Below are positions 26,772 through 36,700 of a DNA stretch of 37,129 nucleotides, in pieces (within the stretch, counting starts at the first letter, position 1; each line of letters begins with the position of its first letter). Origin of the DNA: Thalassovita sp. (GTDB lineage: Bacteria > Bacteroidota > Bacteroidia > Cytophagales > Flammeovirgaceae). Both the position numbers and the translations under genes were made by a program. The notes below the pieces were generated by a model. The model was given only the letters and a program-made list of their open reading frames with translations, did no database searches and was not told the origin of the DNA. Location: NCBI GenBank assembly GCA_002729595.1, contig PBYL01000308.1:1-37129 (forward strand), read 5' to 3'.

Positions 26772-28052
26772 ATTTCTTACAATTAGAAAATAAATAAGAA
26801 ATCCTGCTGAAACTGTAGCGAGTCCTATTAGAGATTCTGTAGGTTTATCTCTTAATATAAAGATTAGTGTCCATCCAACAAGTATTAAAAATATAAGTGG
26901 AGTAATAGGATAACCCGGTACTTTAAACGGTCTTGCTAAGTCTGGTTTTTTAATTCTAAGAACAAATACTCCAGCAACTGTTAAGAAAGTATTTAGGCTT
27001 AAAGTAAAACCTGCAAAAGTTAAAGCCTGATCAAAAGATGAAGAAAAAATAAAGAGGAGAGTTAACACAGATTGAAAGATGATAGCATTTCTTGGAATAT
27101 CGTTTTTAGTCTTTGAAAGAAATCTAAAAAATGAAATATCTTCACCCATTACCTGCATTACTCTAGGTCCGGCAAATACCATTGCACTCACAGTAGATAT
27201 TAATAATAGCGAAATCGTAATCCCCATTAATTTGCCACCAGTCTCACCAAATATTTGAATTGCTGATATATAACCTATCTCAACTTGGCCTTCCAGACTA
27301 CTCATTGAAGCTGTATAAAGGAAAATAAAATTGAGTAAAACATACAAAACCATTACTAATAAAGTGCCCTGAAAAAGCGCTAAAGGTACATTCTTCTTGG
27401 GGTTTTCCATCTCGCTGCTAATGTATGCAGCAGCATTCCAGCCTGTGTAAGCATAAGAAACATAAATGAGTGATACTGCAAATGCTGGTGATAAGAGCAT
27501 TTCAAAGTCGCCGGGTTGGGGGAGTATGGTTATCGATTGAGGTATTTCTATAAAGAAACCTGCACCTATAAATAAAAAAATCAAAATCACTTTTACCGTA
27601 GTAAACATGTTTTGAAATTTGCTGCCGAAGTTTTTGTTTCCTGCATGAAGTATTGTTAAGCCAACTACTACGATTGCGGCTAGATAAGTGGCATTAAGTT
27701 GTGGTAAAACACTTTCTGCATATTTGCCAAGTGCCATTGCTGCTAATGCTGTAGGAGCAGCAAAACCAACTGTAGCTGAAACCCATCCAGAAACAAAGCC
27801 AATTGACGGATGATAGATTTCTCTTAAAAAGTTGTATTCTCCTCCAGATCGTGGCAGACTAGCAGCTAATTCTCCGTAAGTTAGAGCGCCGCATAATGCA
27901 GTTATTCCACCAACTACCCATAATGTTAAAAGAGGAAATACAGATTTAATATCAATTACCTGATATCCCAGACTTGTAAAAACACCTGTACCGATCATAT
28001 TGGCTACTACTATAGAAGTAGCGGTGTATAAACTAATTTTTTTTGACCTCAT
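26757..28052 (-). CDS. APC-superfamily amino-acid permease
   Basis: A 431-residue inner-membrane transporter with about 12 predicted membrane helices. The first helix carries the family glycine motif ANMIGTGVF (18-26). TM2-TM3 include WVVGGITALCGALTYGELAASLPRSGGEYNFL, the well-known consensus of amino acid-polyamine-organocation permeases. Further segments such as YAYTGWNAAAYISSEMENPKKNVPLAL fit the LAT/APA branch. The transported amino acid cannot be named. It is a single gene, convergent with the TPR gene, with a 251-base gap to the divergent apbE-like gene. Confidence 0.92.
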   Translation of the reverse strand: MRSKKISLYTATSIVVANMIGTGVFTSLGYQVIDIKSVFPLLTLWVVGGITALCGALTYGELAASLPRSGGEYNFLREIYHPSIGFVSGWVSATVGFAAPTALAAMALGKYAESVLPQLNATYLAAIVVVGLTILHAGNKNFGSKFQNMFTTVKVILIFLFIGAGFFIEIPQSITILPQPGDFEMLLSPAFAVSLIYVSYAYTGWNAAAYISSEMENPKKNVPLALFQGTLLVMVLYVLLNFIFLYTASMSSLEGQVEIGYISAIQIFGETGGKLMGITISLLLISTVSAMVFAGPRVMQVMGEDISFFRFLSKTKNDIPRNAIIFQSVLTLLFIFSSSFDQALTFAGFTLSLNTFLTVAGVFVLRIKKPDLARPFKVPGYPITPLIFLILVGWTLIFILRDKPTESLIGLATVSAGFLIYFLIVRNKKSD

Positions 28053-28303
28053 AAAATCCTTAAAAGAGAAATGAAATTTGTTTGGTTTTAAGCTAAGTTA
28101 AAAATATATGCTATTTGGTTGAGGTAGATGTAAATAGTAAAATTAAGTAATAATGTATATTTAACTGATTGAATCGAGGTGCATATCTCACCGAAAAACA
28201 AATTTTATTTTGTATTCCACTCAGCTTTTAGAAATTAGATATAATTGTAGCTCGCAAAATTAGAAAGAGTAATTTGCTCACTTAAAGCTAGTAAATAGAA
28301 CAC

Positions 28304-29326
28304 ATGAGAGTAATAAATTATAAAATCCTTACCATCATTTTATTATCCTTTTTTTTATTGAATTTCTGTAAAGGTCAATCTTCTGATTTTTTAAGGTTAC
28401 AGTTTGAGAAGCCACTGATGGGTACCGTTTTCAAATTTGTATGTTATGCTAAAGATTCAGTAGCCGCGCAAAGTGCTGCGAATGAAGCATTTGATAGAGT
28501 TTTGGAGCTAAATAATATATTGAGTGATTATCACCCAGAAAGTGAATTAAACCAGCTTTGCAATAATATAATCCCCGGAAAATATTACAAGGTTTCTGAC
28601 GACTTATGGTATATGATATGTCGCTCAGTTGAGGTATCAAAAAAGACAAAAGGCTTATTCGATGCTACAGCCGGAAGTTGTATAAGATTATGGAGAAGGG
28701 CTCGCCGAAGAAAAGAATTACCAGATGATTCAGCTATTAATGAATGTATGGATAATTCTGGTTATAAAAATCTAAAGCTTGACAGAGCTAATAAAACTGT
28801 AGCATTTAAATCTGAGGGAATAAGACTAGATTTTGGCGGAATTGCAAAAGGCTATGCGGCAGATGAAGCCTTTAAAATATTTGAAAAACACGGATTTAAA
28901 TCTGTTTTGATAGATGCTGGTGGCGATTTGTATTGTGGTGCAGCCCCTCCCAATACAAAAGGTTGGGAAATAATAATTAATACTGGTTTAGAAAAAGAGA
29001 ATAGAGAAGTAATAATAGAAAATGCTGCTATAGCTACTTCAGGCGATCTGTATCAGTTTTTTGAGTTAGAGGGTACTAGATATTCCCATATTATCAATCC
29101 AATTGAAGGAAAGCCTATAACAAAGCGTGTGGCAAGTACTGTAATTGCTCCTAGTGCCGAGAAAGCTGATTATCTTGCATCAGTACTAAATGTTACAGGA
29201 ATTGAAAAAAAAGCTTATAAAATAATGAGAAAATATAAAGATTCTTACGCTATAATTTCTGAACAAAATCAAGATAAAACGGAAGTGATAAAAATTGGTT
29301 CTTTACAATTTGATATTGTTAAATAG
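28304..29326 (+). CDS. apbE: FAD:protein FMN transferase (ApbE family), exported
   Basis: Attaches FMN from FAD to a Ser/Thr of target proteins such as NqrB/NqrC or RnfD/RnfG, outside the inner membrane. The 340 residues start with a signal peptide (about 1-24). The domain has EKPLMGTVFKF (35-45), LSDYHPESELNQLC (73-86), GLFDATAGS, LDFGGIAKGYAADEAF (about 175-190), LIDAGGDLYCG, AIATSGDLYQFF and HIINPIEGKP. The Mg2+ motif near the C terminus reads ADYLAS: Asp is kept and the usual Thr is replaced by Ser, a mild change. The CKG sequence after the hydrophobic stretch is not a good lipobox. No flavoprotein target is adjacent; the next gene, 219 bases on, is an L,D-transpeptidase-like protein. Confidence 0.92.
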   Translation: MRVINYKILTIILLSFFLLNFCKGQSSDFLRLQFEKPLMGTVFKFVCYAKDSVAAQSAANEAFDRVLELNNILSDYHPESELNQLCNNIIPGKYYKVSDDLWYMICRSVEVSKKTKGLFDATAGSCIRLWRRARRRKELPDDSAINECMDNSGYKNLKLDRANKTVAFKSEGIRLDFGGIAKGYAADEAFKIFEKHGFKSVLIDAGGDLYCGAAPPNTKGWEIIINTGLEKENREVIIENAAIATSGDLYQFFELEGTRYSHIINPIEGKPITKRVASTVIAPSAEKADYLASVLNVTGIEKKAYKIMRKYKDSYAIISEQNQDKTEVIKIGSLQFDIVK

Positions 29327-29479
29327 CAGTCCAGATATTCATGTAATAATCATGAGAGGGGTTTTATGAGGATGCTTGGTTTTATAAATATGCTTAATTC
29401 AAGAAAATATATAAGATAAAAGTTAACAAAAGTGATGAAATAATACATGTTAATGGATTTTATCGAGCAATGTGAGTAT

Positions 29480-29487
29480 TATTTTTG
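29480..29487 (+). promoter_or_regulatory. Candidate -7 box for the L,D-transpeptidase-like gene
   Basis: TATTTTTG is an exact TAnnTTTG match, about 58 bases before the preferred ATG at 29546. A TTG -33 element is not seen at the usual spacing. The position supports the ATG start rather than the upstream TTG at 29513. Confidence 0.38.
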
Positions 29488-29545
29488 ATATAATTTTTTT
29501 ACTTTCGGAGTTTTGTTAATCATTGTTAATAAGAGCATTTATCTG

Positions 29546-30277
29546 ATGAGTCAAAAAATTAAGCTGTTTATCTACTTTTTTGTTATTTCATTCTATTCTT
29601 TCCAGTTAGTTGCAGCAAAGGAACTTCCTACCAAAAGAGCTATTATTAGTACCACTTACGAGCTTATTAAGAAGCAAAATTTCACAATTTTGCCAAGTCC
29701 TGATGTTTTTGAAAAAGCAATGACTGGCTTCTTAAAAATGAAAGAAGAAGGATTGGTAAATGCTAAAAAAGAAATTTTGAGTATAATCGATTTTAGTATT
29801 AGCTCAAAAAAAGAAAGACTTTGGGTAATCGATTTAAAGACTGGCAAAGTGCTATATCATACCTTAGTAGCGCACGGTAGAAATACAGGTGTTGAATACG
29901 CTACAAAATTCTCAAATGTTCCAAGTTCATTTCAGAGTAGTTTAGGGTTTTATACTACTGGAAATACTTATATTGGCAAACACGGTCTCTCTCTTTACTT
30001 AAATGGGCAGGAAAAAGGGATAAATGACAACGCTAAAGAAAGAGCTATTGTGATTCATGGAGCTGATTATGTGAGTGAAGATTTTGTAAAGCAATATGGA
30101 AGATTAGGAAGAAGCCTTGGATGCCCTGCATTACCAATGAACCTTCATAAAGACATTATAAAAGCAATTGCCAATAATACCTGCCTTTTTATTTATTATC
30201 CTTCTCAAAACTATATGGCAAAGTCTAAGTTTTTGATGGATATCAATATGAGCTATAATGGAAATACTGGTGATTAA
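29546..30277 (+). CDS. Exported murein L,D-transpeptidase catalytic domain protein (YkuD_2-like)
   Basis: Likely a periplasmic enzyme acting on peptide stems of peptidoglycan or on attached proteins. From the ATG at 29546 it has 243 residues with a signal peptide at 1-24 (ends LVAAK). A frame extension to a TTG at 29513 would place 11 residues before it and is less likely. The catalytic core shows RLWVIDLKTGKVLYHTLVAHG (91-111), SLGFYTTGNTYIGKHGLSLYLNG (132-154), IVIHGADYV with His171, and GRLGRSLGCPALP with Cys193. This matches the L,D-transpeptidase catalytic pattern of His followed by SxGC. It lies after apbE with its own candidate promoter and is followed by a bidirectional terminator. 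Substrate specificity is not readable. Confidence 0.88.
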   Translation: MSQKIKLFIYFFVISFYSFQLVAAKELPTKRAIISTTYELIKKQNFTILPSPDVFEKAMTGFLKMKEEGLVNAKKEILSIIDFSISSKKERLWVIDLKTGKVLYHTLVAHGRNTGVEYATKFSNVPSSFQSSLGFYTTGNTYIGKHGLSLYLNGQEKGINDNAKERAIVIHGADYVSEDFVKQYGRLGRSLGCPALPMNLHKDIIKAIANNTCLFIYYPSQNYMAKSKFLMDINMSYNGNTGD

Positions 30278-30297
30278 TTGAAAGATATTTAAATAAT

Positions 30298-30336
30298 AAA
30301 AAAGGCGAATAGAAAAATTTTCTACTCGCCTTTTTT
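30298..30336. terminator. Bidirectional terminator between the L,D-transpeptidase-like and PorE-like genes
   Basis: A hairpin pairs ggcgaatagaaaa (30304-30316) with ttttctactcgcc (30318-30330), with one mismatch. It is flanked by six A at 30298-30303 and six T at 30331-30336, so U tracts form in either direction. It closes two convergent genes. Confidence 0.85.
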
Positions 30337-30353
30337 ATGTGATTTATAATTTT

Positions 30354-32582
30354 TTACCATCCATTACTTGGAGGAGGAGCAGTTTCTTCTTCAACAGCTG
30401 CTACAGTGAATTTTACTTCAACTCTTCTGTTAATTTTATGTTCTGCTTCATCACAGTCTTTTTCTTCAATACAATTGTTTACAAGGTATTGATCGCCCAA
30501 TCCTACGGTATTAACTCTTATTGGATTAACTCCTTTTTTAATAAGGTGATATCTGATATAAGAAGCTCTGTCTTCTGTAACTTGTCTATTATTGGCTGCT
30601 GAACCAATACCATCAGAATGCACTCTTACTTCAACAGCCATTTTAGGATTTGCCTTTAAATACATGGCTAGCCCGTCTAGTTCATCTTCGCTTTCTGGAG
30701 CGATATCACCTTTGTTAGCATTGTAAGTGGTATGTTCTAATAATAATGGAACATTTGGAGTTACTTTCTTCATGCTAAAATCATGAGTGAATTTTATTTT
30801 GCCTTCTTCGAAAGTATCAATATCTGTTTTTTGAGTGAAATACCCAGGAATATCAATTCTTAAAGTATATAAGTTCTCTGGCTCTAATTTGAATATGTAA
30901 CTACCGTCAGATAAAGTTTGTATTATATACTCTTTTAAAGCTTTAGAATCATATAAAGTAACAAAAGCACCACTTACTGTGGAGCCAGTACTTTTATCGT
31001 ATACATAACCCTTACAAATGATATCTTCTTTAGAAATACTGAAGTTGTGGTCTTTACTGATGATTTTATCAAATGAGCCGAAAGTAGAGACTTTTGGGCC
31101 AGATTTAGTAATGTAACCATCTTTCATAATGGTAACTATGTAGGAACCATCTATGTCTAGTTGAGCACGGTAGTTACCTTCTTCATCTGTTATATTACCA
31201 ATTATTTTACCTGTATTTTTTTCAGCGAAAATCACATAAGCATTGTCTATCGCTTTACCAGAACTTTGGTCGGTAATTTTGCCATTGGTATAAATGTTTT
31301 TAGTGAAGCTATAAATATCAGAGCCTCCTTCACCATGGTCTCTAGTAGAACTAAAATATCCATTGTAACCTCTTTCATCAAAAGTGATAGCAAAGTCATT
31401 TTTGTTACTATTAATTGGAAAACCAAGGTTAACTACTTTTGGTTGGTTAGCAGATAAGTTGATTTCATAGATATCTAATCCTCCTAAACCACCATGACCA
31501 TTTGAGGTAAAATACAGCTTGTTATCATTTGCAATAAATGGGAATGATTCTGCTTCAGCTGTATTTATAACAGCTCCCATGTTTTCAGGAATTGACCATT
31601 TGCCATTTTCATCTAAGGTAGACTTGTAAATGTCAGTTTCACCGAATCCGCCAGGCATATCAGATGCGAAATACAACACTGTACCTGATTCATTAAGTGT
31701 TGGATGCATTACATTGAAATTGTTGTTTTTGCCATTAAAAGCAAAATCATCTCTGTCAATCCATTCGTCTTTATCTACTGCCTGCTGTACAAAGTACATA
31801 CTGAATTTGTCTACGCTCATTCCAGACTTAGAAGATCGTGTGTAAACAAGGCTCTTTTCATTATTGTAGAAAGCAATAGGGCCTTTATGGTAACCAGAGT
31901 TTAATTCTGGATAAAATAACTTAGGGCTAGCATGGGTGCCATCTTCAAGAATTTCACTAAAATATAATTCTCTATAGTATACACTGTCTGGATTGTAGAT
32001 ACCATCTTCAATGTATGGAGGCTTTCTGTCTGATACGAAAACTACTCCATTTCTATAGAAACGAGGAGCAAAATCTTCTTTATAAGAGTTTAATCGGAGT
32101 ACTGAAACTTCGTATTTAGAAGAATCTTGAAAGTGGATAGAAATATTTTCAAGGCTTTCTAATTTAGTTAATACTCTTTGATCGTCTGGTTTTCTCTCTT
32201 TGTATGCTTCAAACCATTCTCTTGCTTCACTATACTTTCCGTTTTGCTCCAGTATAAGTCCAAAATAATATTTATAAATAGGGTTTTGGCTGTTTATAAA
32301 GCTACTATTATCCATAAAATGCCTGTACATATACTCGGCATCTTCTGGCTGATTTAATAAACGATAGCACTCTGCAAGTTTCAGTTGAATTTCGTTGTCA
32401 TCATCGTCTTTTTCTAAAGCCTCAAGATATATTTCTGCTGCTACCCCGTAAGATCCTCTCTCGAAATATTTATCAGCCTTCTTCACTAGAGATTTAACAG
32501 GATTGATAACTTGAGCATTCACACCAAAACTAAATGTGAGCAGTAAAAGCGTACAATAAATGAAATTTTTTAGACTCTTCAT
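30354..32582 (-). CDS. PorE-like OmpA-family protein (TPR, WD40-like, two regulatory-like domains, OmpA)
   Basis: A 742-residue envelope protein with a signal peptide to about 24 (ends GVNAQ). Domains in order: TPR helices about 33-140 (EIYLEALEKDDDDNEIQLKLAECYRLL region), PD40/WD40 propeller about 165-425 (LYFASDMPGGFGETDIYKS, LYFTSNGHGGLGGLDIYEI), two carboxypeptidase-regulatory-like domains about 430-515 and 520-602, and a C-terminal OmpA domain about 612-728 with HSDGIGSAANNRQVTEDRA and INRRVEVKF. The Asp and Arg of peptidoglycan binding are present. This is the architecture of the T9SS component PorE of P. gingivalis, except that PorE has one regulatory-like domain. It is third after a T9SS adhesin and PorP/SprF, as in gliding and T9SS accessory loci. 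The function, anchoring secretion or adhesion machinery to peptidoglycan, is inferred. Confidence 0.9.
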   Translation of the reverse strand: MKSLKNFIYCTLLLLTFSFGVNAQVINPVKSLVKKADKYFERGSYGVAAEIYLEALEKDDDDNEIQLKLAECYRLLNQPEDAEYMYRHFMDNSSFINSQNPIYKYYFGLILEQNGKYSEAREWFEAYKERKPDDQRVLTKLESLENISIHFQDSSKYEVSVLRLNSYKEDFAPRFYRNGVVFVSDRKPPYIEDGIYNPDSVYYRELYFSEILEDGTHASPKLFYPELNSGYHKGPIAFYNNEKSLVYTRSSKSGMSVDKFSMYFVQQAVDKDEWIDRDDFAFNGKNNNFNVMHPTLNESGTVLYFASDMPGGFGETDIYKSTLDENGKWSIPENMGAVINTAEAESFPFIANDNKLYFTSNGHGGLGGLDIYEINLSANQPKVVNLGFPINSNKNDFAITFDERGYNGYFSSTRDHGEGGSDIYSFTKNIYTNGKITDQSSGKAIDNAYVIFAEKNTGKIIGNITDEEGNYRAQLDIDGSYIVTIMKDGYITKSGPKVSTFGSFDKIISKDHNFSISKEDIICKGYVYDKSTGSTVSGAFVTLYDSKALKEYIIQTLSDGSYIFKLEPENLYTLRIDIPGYFTQKTDIDTFEEGKIKFTHDFSMKKVTPNVPLLLEHTTYNANKGDIAPESEDELDGLAMYLKANPKMAVEVRVHSDGIGSAANNRQVTEDRASYIRYHLIKKGVNPIRVNTVGLGDQYLVNNCIEEKDCDEAEHKINRRVEVKFTVAAVEEETAPPPSNGW

Positions 32583-32689
32583 GATTGTTTTGTGTTAGCA
32601 ATGGATCTAAAAATAGGGGTTAGTGATCATGCTGTTTTTGGAATTTATCTAATAAAAATAATTACAAATTAAGAGAATCATAATTAGTT

Positions 32690-33637
32690 TTAGAAAAAAC
32701 CTGGTGATGGAGCAGAATCTCCTCCACTAAATATTCTAAATCTGTAGTTTAGCATGATTTCATGCGACCCTGAGCTTACCTGATGGATTTCACTATTAAT
32801 AGGGAAATCGTAAGAATATCCGAATTGCAATTGGTTAGTTAATTGAATTTGACTTAAGAAGTTTATAGAATTCAAATGTCTATAAGATGCGCCCAACCAA
32901 AATGTTTCATTTATAACTAATGTCGTATTTAAGTCTAATTCAACACCTTGACCTTCTTTGTATCTGGTAAGTAAAGAAGGTTTTAGTTTTAAATCACTAT
33001 TAAGATCGAAAATGTAGCCTGCTGAGAAAATGTAGTGTCTAATTTCTTCAATTGATACTACTTGATTTTCGCCTTCGCCATTGTTATAAATACCTAAGTT
33101 AGGGATTGAAAAACCGAGTACAAGATTATCGCTACTGTAATAAAGACCAGCGCCGAATGTAGGCATAAAGCTAGAAATTTCTCCTGTAGGGAAATTTGGA
33201 TCGTCTGGGTTAAATAGATAGTAATTGGCATTAAGCTTTGCATTGATCACACCTGCTTGTAAACCCATAGAAAGAATACCATCGCTCAAAGGAATTCTGT
33301 AAGCATAAGCCATTTGAAATCCCATTTCTTGTTTCTCTCCTAAACTCTCATTGAAAGCCATTGCTCCAATAGCAATTCTAGTTCTATTAATTGGCATATG
33401 ACCAGATAAAGAATAGGAGTAAGGAGCACCTTCGCTGTAACCAGCCCATTGTGAACGGTAAAGTGCTGTAAGACTTAAGGCTTCGTGAGAGCCAGCATAT
33501 GCAGGGTTAATAGATAGACCATTAAACATATACTGAGTCTGAAGAATTTGTTGTTGTGCAGATACTTTTAAATAACCTGAAGTTATCAAGAATACCAGTA
33601 CAATTAATGTTTTTAGTTTATTAAATTTAATAACCAT
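32690..33637 (-). CDS. PorP/SprF family type IX secretion-associated outer-membrane protein
   Basis: A 315-residue outer-membrane beta barrel with a signal peptide to about 28 (ends LKVSAQ). The mature protein starts with the family signature TQYMFNGLSINPAYAGSHE (34-52), then ALYRSQWAGY, alternating amphipathic strands, and a final strand HEIMLNYRFRIF. SprF is needed for surface export of its T9SS adhesin SprB in Flavobacterium; PorP has a related role in P. gingivalis. Position between a type B CTD adhesin upstream (62 bases away) and a PorE-like OmpA gene downstream (107 bases) indicates a dedicated partner of that adhesin. Whether it is a true core PorP or a cargo-specific SprF paralogue cannot be settled here; the setting favours the latter. 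Confidence 0.93.
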   Translation of the reverse strand: MVIKFNKLKTLIVLVFLITSGYLKVSAQQQILQTQYMFNGLSINPAYAGSHEALSLTALYRSQWAGYSEGAPYSYSLSGHMPINRTRIAIGAMAFNESLGEKQEMGFQMAYAYRIPLSDGILSMGLQAGVINAKLNANYYLFNPDDPNFPTGEISSFMPTFGAGLYYSSDNLVLGFSIPNLGIYNNGEGENQVVSIEEIRHYIFSAGYIFDLNSDLKLKPSLLTRYKEGQGVELDLNTTLVINETFWLGASYRHLNSINFLSQIQLTNQLQFGYSYDFPINSEIHQVSSGSHEIMLNYRFRIFSGGDSAPSPGFF

Positions 33638-33689
33638 CGGTAAAGAATTATCTTATTTAATTATTTGTCAATAGAGAGTTAAGTAGAAT

Positions 33690-33720
33690 GGAACTGTATT
33701 TATCTTATAAATACGGTTCC
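33690..33720 (-). other. Intercistronic hairpin over the stop codon of the adhesin gene
   Basis: Arms 33690-33702 (ggaactgtattta) and 33708-33720 (taaatacggttcc) pair with one mismatch around a 5-base loop. On the minus-strand mRNA the hairpin includes the last codons and TAA stop (33700-33702) of the adhesin and precedes the PorP/SprF gene. The U tract on the minus side is poor, so partial termination, or stabilisation of the upstream message, is more likely than full termination. Confidence 0.5.
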
Positions 33721-36700
33721 TTTTTTAGGTTCTATGCCACCTTCACCAAGGTTTATTACATAGTAATAAACTCCTGTTGGTAATTGCCTACTCCCTAAAG
33801 TAATACCTGTATTTGAGTCGCCTTTCCAGACTTTATCATCATTATTGTAGCCATTGACTTCAAATACCATGGTACCATTAGCACTATAAATTTGTACAGT
33901 ATTGTTTGGATAGTTTTCAATACTCTCTATAAACCATTCATCATTCTTTCCATCAGGATTTCCTGGAGAGATTCCATTATAGACTTTAAGTTCTGATGAA
34001 GGTAAAATAGTGATATTAACCCTAATAGTATCGCAAGCTGCATCTCCAACTACACCATCACAAATTGTAAATTCGAACCAATCTTCACCTGAAAGTATAT
34101 CATCATAAGCATCATATACAAAGCATAAACTGTCGCCATTAAATGAGAAAGTGCTATTGTCAATTTCACCACTGGCATTAGAATTTCTTTCTATTATCTC
34201 ACCAAGTTCTATTTCATCCTGATCTTCATCAATAACTGAGAAACAAATATCTAATGGTACATCTTTCGTTGTTGTTAAATTTAATTCATCAAGAGCCTGT
34301 CCATCTTCACCAATAATGATAGGAGCATTATTAACTAGACCAACAGATAGTGTAAATGTTGTAGTTTTAATATTTGAACCTGGACCTTCACCATCGTCTT
34401 CAAGAGTTAAAGTGATGATGGCTGTACCTCTTGAATCAGGTACAATCTCATAGCAAAGTGTAGCTGTTCCATCAACAGGTTTGAAGTCGCTAATTACAGG
34501 GTCAGGAATAATATCAGGTCTGCTACTTGAGGCAGAAATTGTAACATTTTGATCAAGCTCAGGGTCACCATCAGTAATACCATTCAACGTGATACAACTA
34601 CCTTCTGAGTTTTTAAGAATATCTTCTTTATTAGCAGGAGTGTTAATTGTCGGAGGATCATTCCATGGAATTATATCTATATAAATATCCATAGTAGTAG
34701 TGTTTATACCTCCATTATCAGTACCACCATTATCCATTACCGTGATTGTAATGGTATCTTGACCATTTATATCTGGTTTAGGAGTGAAAACTAAATCACC
34801 ATTAGTATCACCATCTCTATATTCCACTCTTAATTCGTCAAAAAACGTTTCTTGATTTTTTGAGCTCGCTGTAACAGATACTACATTTTGCAGTTCAGTT
34901 TCTGTATCTCCATCTGTAATTCCAGATAATGCTTGAGTAAAAGTATCATCTCCTTCTAATATTGAGATGCTATTTGTTGAGTTAATATTAGAGATAGTTG
35001 GAGCATCATTTATAGGTGTAATATAAACTCTAAAACTCATTGTAGTTTCTTCAGGATCATCAGCATCATCAGTAATAGTTACTGTAATGGTTGTAGAAAC
35101 TCCATTGGCATTTGCTACTGGATTAAGAATTAATTGAGCAGTAGAAGCTCCAGCAGTGTAATTCACTTCAGGATCACCAATAATTTCTGGTCTGCTACTT
35201 GTCGCTTCGATTGTGAGGCCTTGTACTTCATCAGCATCACCATCTGTAATTCCTGTTAATTCAATAATTAACTCTTCAGTGTCTTCAAGTATAGTAGTAT
35301 CAGCAATGGCATCAACTGTAGGTGGGTCGTTTACACTAACAACAGTAATAACAAATTCATCTGAATAAGTATCAACTCCACTATTATCAGTTCCTCCATC
35401 GTCTTTTACAGTTACTGTAATAGTAGCAGAGCCTGTTTTTCCTTCGTTTACTTTATATATTAAGGTACCTCTTGTATCTCCTTGGCTATAACTAATTGTT
35501 GGATTAGGAATTAAAGCAGTATTACTACTAGTTGCTGTAATGGTTATTTCTTGACTACCATCATCACCGTCGCGAATATTTTGTAAGCTTACTGGTGCAG
35601 GAGCATCACCTTCTTGTAAAGTAATGTCTGATATGAAAGCTAAAGTTGGAGCTGTGTTTTTTCCAATTACAGTAACAGTAAAAGTAGTTGTTTTAGAATC
35701 AATACCTCCATTTGCAGTTCCGCCATCATCTTTTACAGTTACAGTAATAACTGCTGTACCACTTGCATACGGTATTGTTTCTAACTCTATTTGACCACTC
35801 CCTTGATTGGTAGAGTAAAATACATTTATATCAGTATCGCGAATTAATGCTTGATTAGAGCTAACCGCTGTTACAGAAACTACATTTTGGTCATCTTCAA
35901 ACTCCCCAGCATCTACACCACCAAAATTTATTAGTAAAGTTTGTCCTGCATCGTCTGATACTTCTACATTAGAGATTGTAGAGATAGTAGGAGCATCATT
36001 TACTGGTGTTACGGTGATAGTCAGGTTAAATGTATTACTATTAGCACTACCATCATTAATAACTACTGGAACTGTGAGAGTGCCAAAGAAATTCTCGATA
36101 GGAGTAATGGTATTACCTGATCGGGTATAACCAGTTCCGTTTGATGCGCTAAGAGTAAAATCATCAATAGTATTATCTACATCAGTAATGTCTAAATCAT
36201 TTATTTTAATGGTATATGAGTCATCTTCTTCTATTTCGATATCATATTGATCATTTATGATAGGTGCATCATTTACAGAAGCTACATCAATCTCAATAGA
36301 ATAGGGCTGGCTTGTATTTCCTTCACCATCTTTAATGGTTACAGGTATGTATAATGTGCCATTATAGTCAGCTTTAGGAATTACAATATTGCCATTTAGT
36401 GTGTAGTTACCGTTTTCATATTCAGTAATTTCATCAATAGAAACGTTGTCTGAATTACCATCATAGGTAAAATCGATGTAATCTATCAATAAAGCAATAG
36501 ACTCATCTTCCGAAACTGTTAGTGGATCAGGAGATTGCCCAGTTATTACTGGAGCACCAGTAGTTGAGTTAACTACTACTGTAAAAGACTTTGTAGTTGA
36601 ATTATTAGTAGAGCCATCATCTGTAATAGTTACATATATGGTTGTCGATCCACTAGCACCAGCAGCAGTTTGAATTGTGAGGTCAAAAGCAGAACTTCCT

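Noticed and set aside
28255..28262. TAATTTTG on the minus strand as promoter of the amino-acid permease
   Set aside because: It matches TAnnTTTG but lies about 200 bases from the start codon with no -33 element; such AT-rich octamers are expected by chance in this sequence.
34000..36300. Possible CRISPR or DNA tandem-repeat array because similar short phrases recur
   Set aside because: The similarity is at the protein level (VNDAPT and TVKDDGGTDN type repeats in coding sequence). Spacing is about 300 bases with degenerate DNA, and there are no regular short direct repeats with unique spacers.
33700..36489. A complete adhesin gene starting at the TTG near 36489
   Set aside because: The same frame continues without a stop to the right edge (read codon by codon to 37129) and encodes more of the same Ig-like repeats, so the gene is partial and its start lies outside the window.
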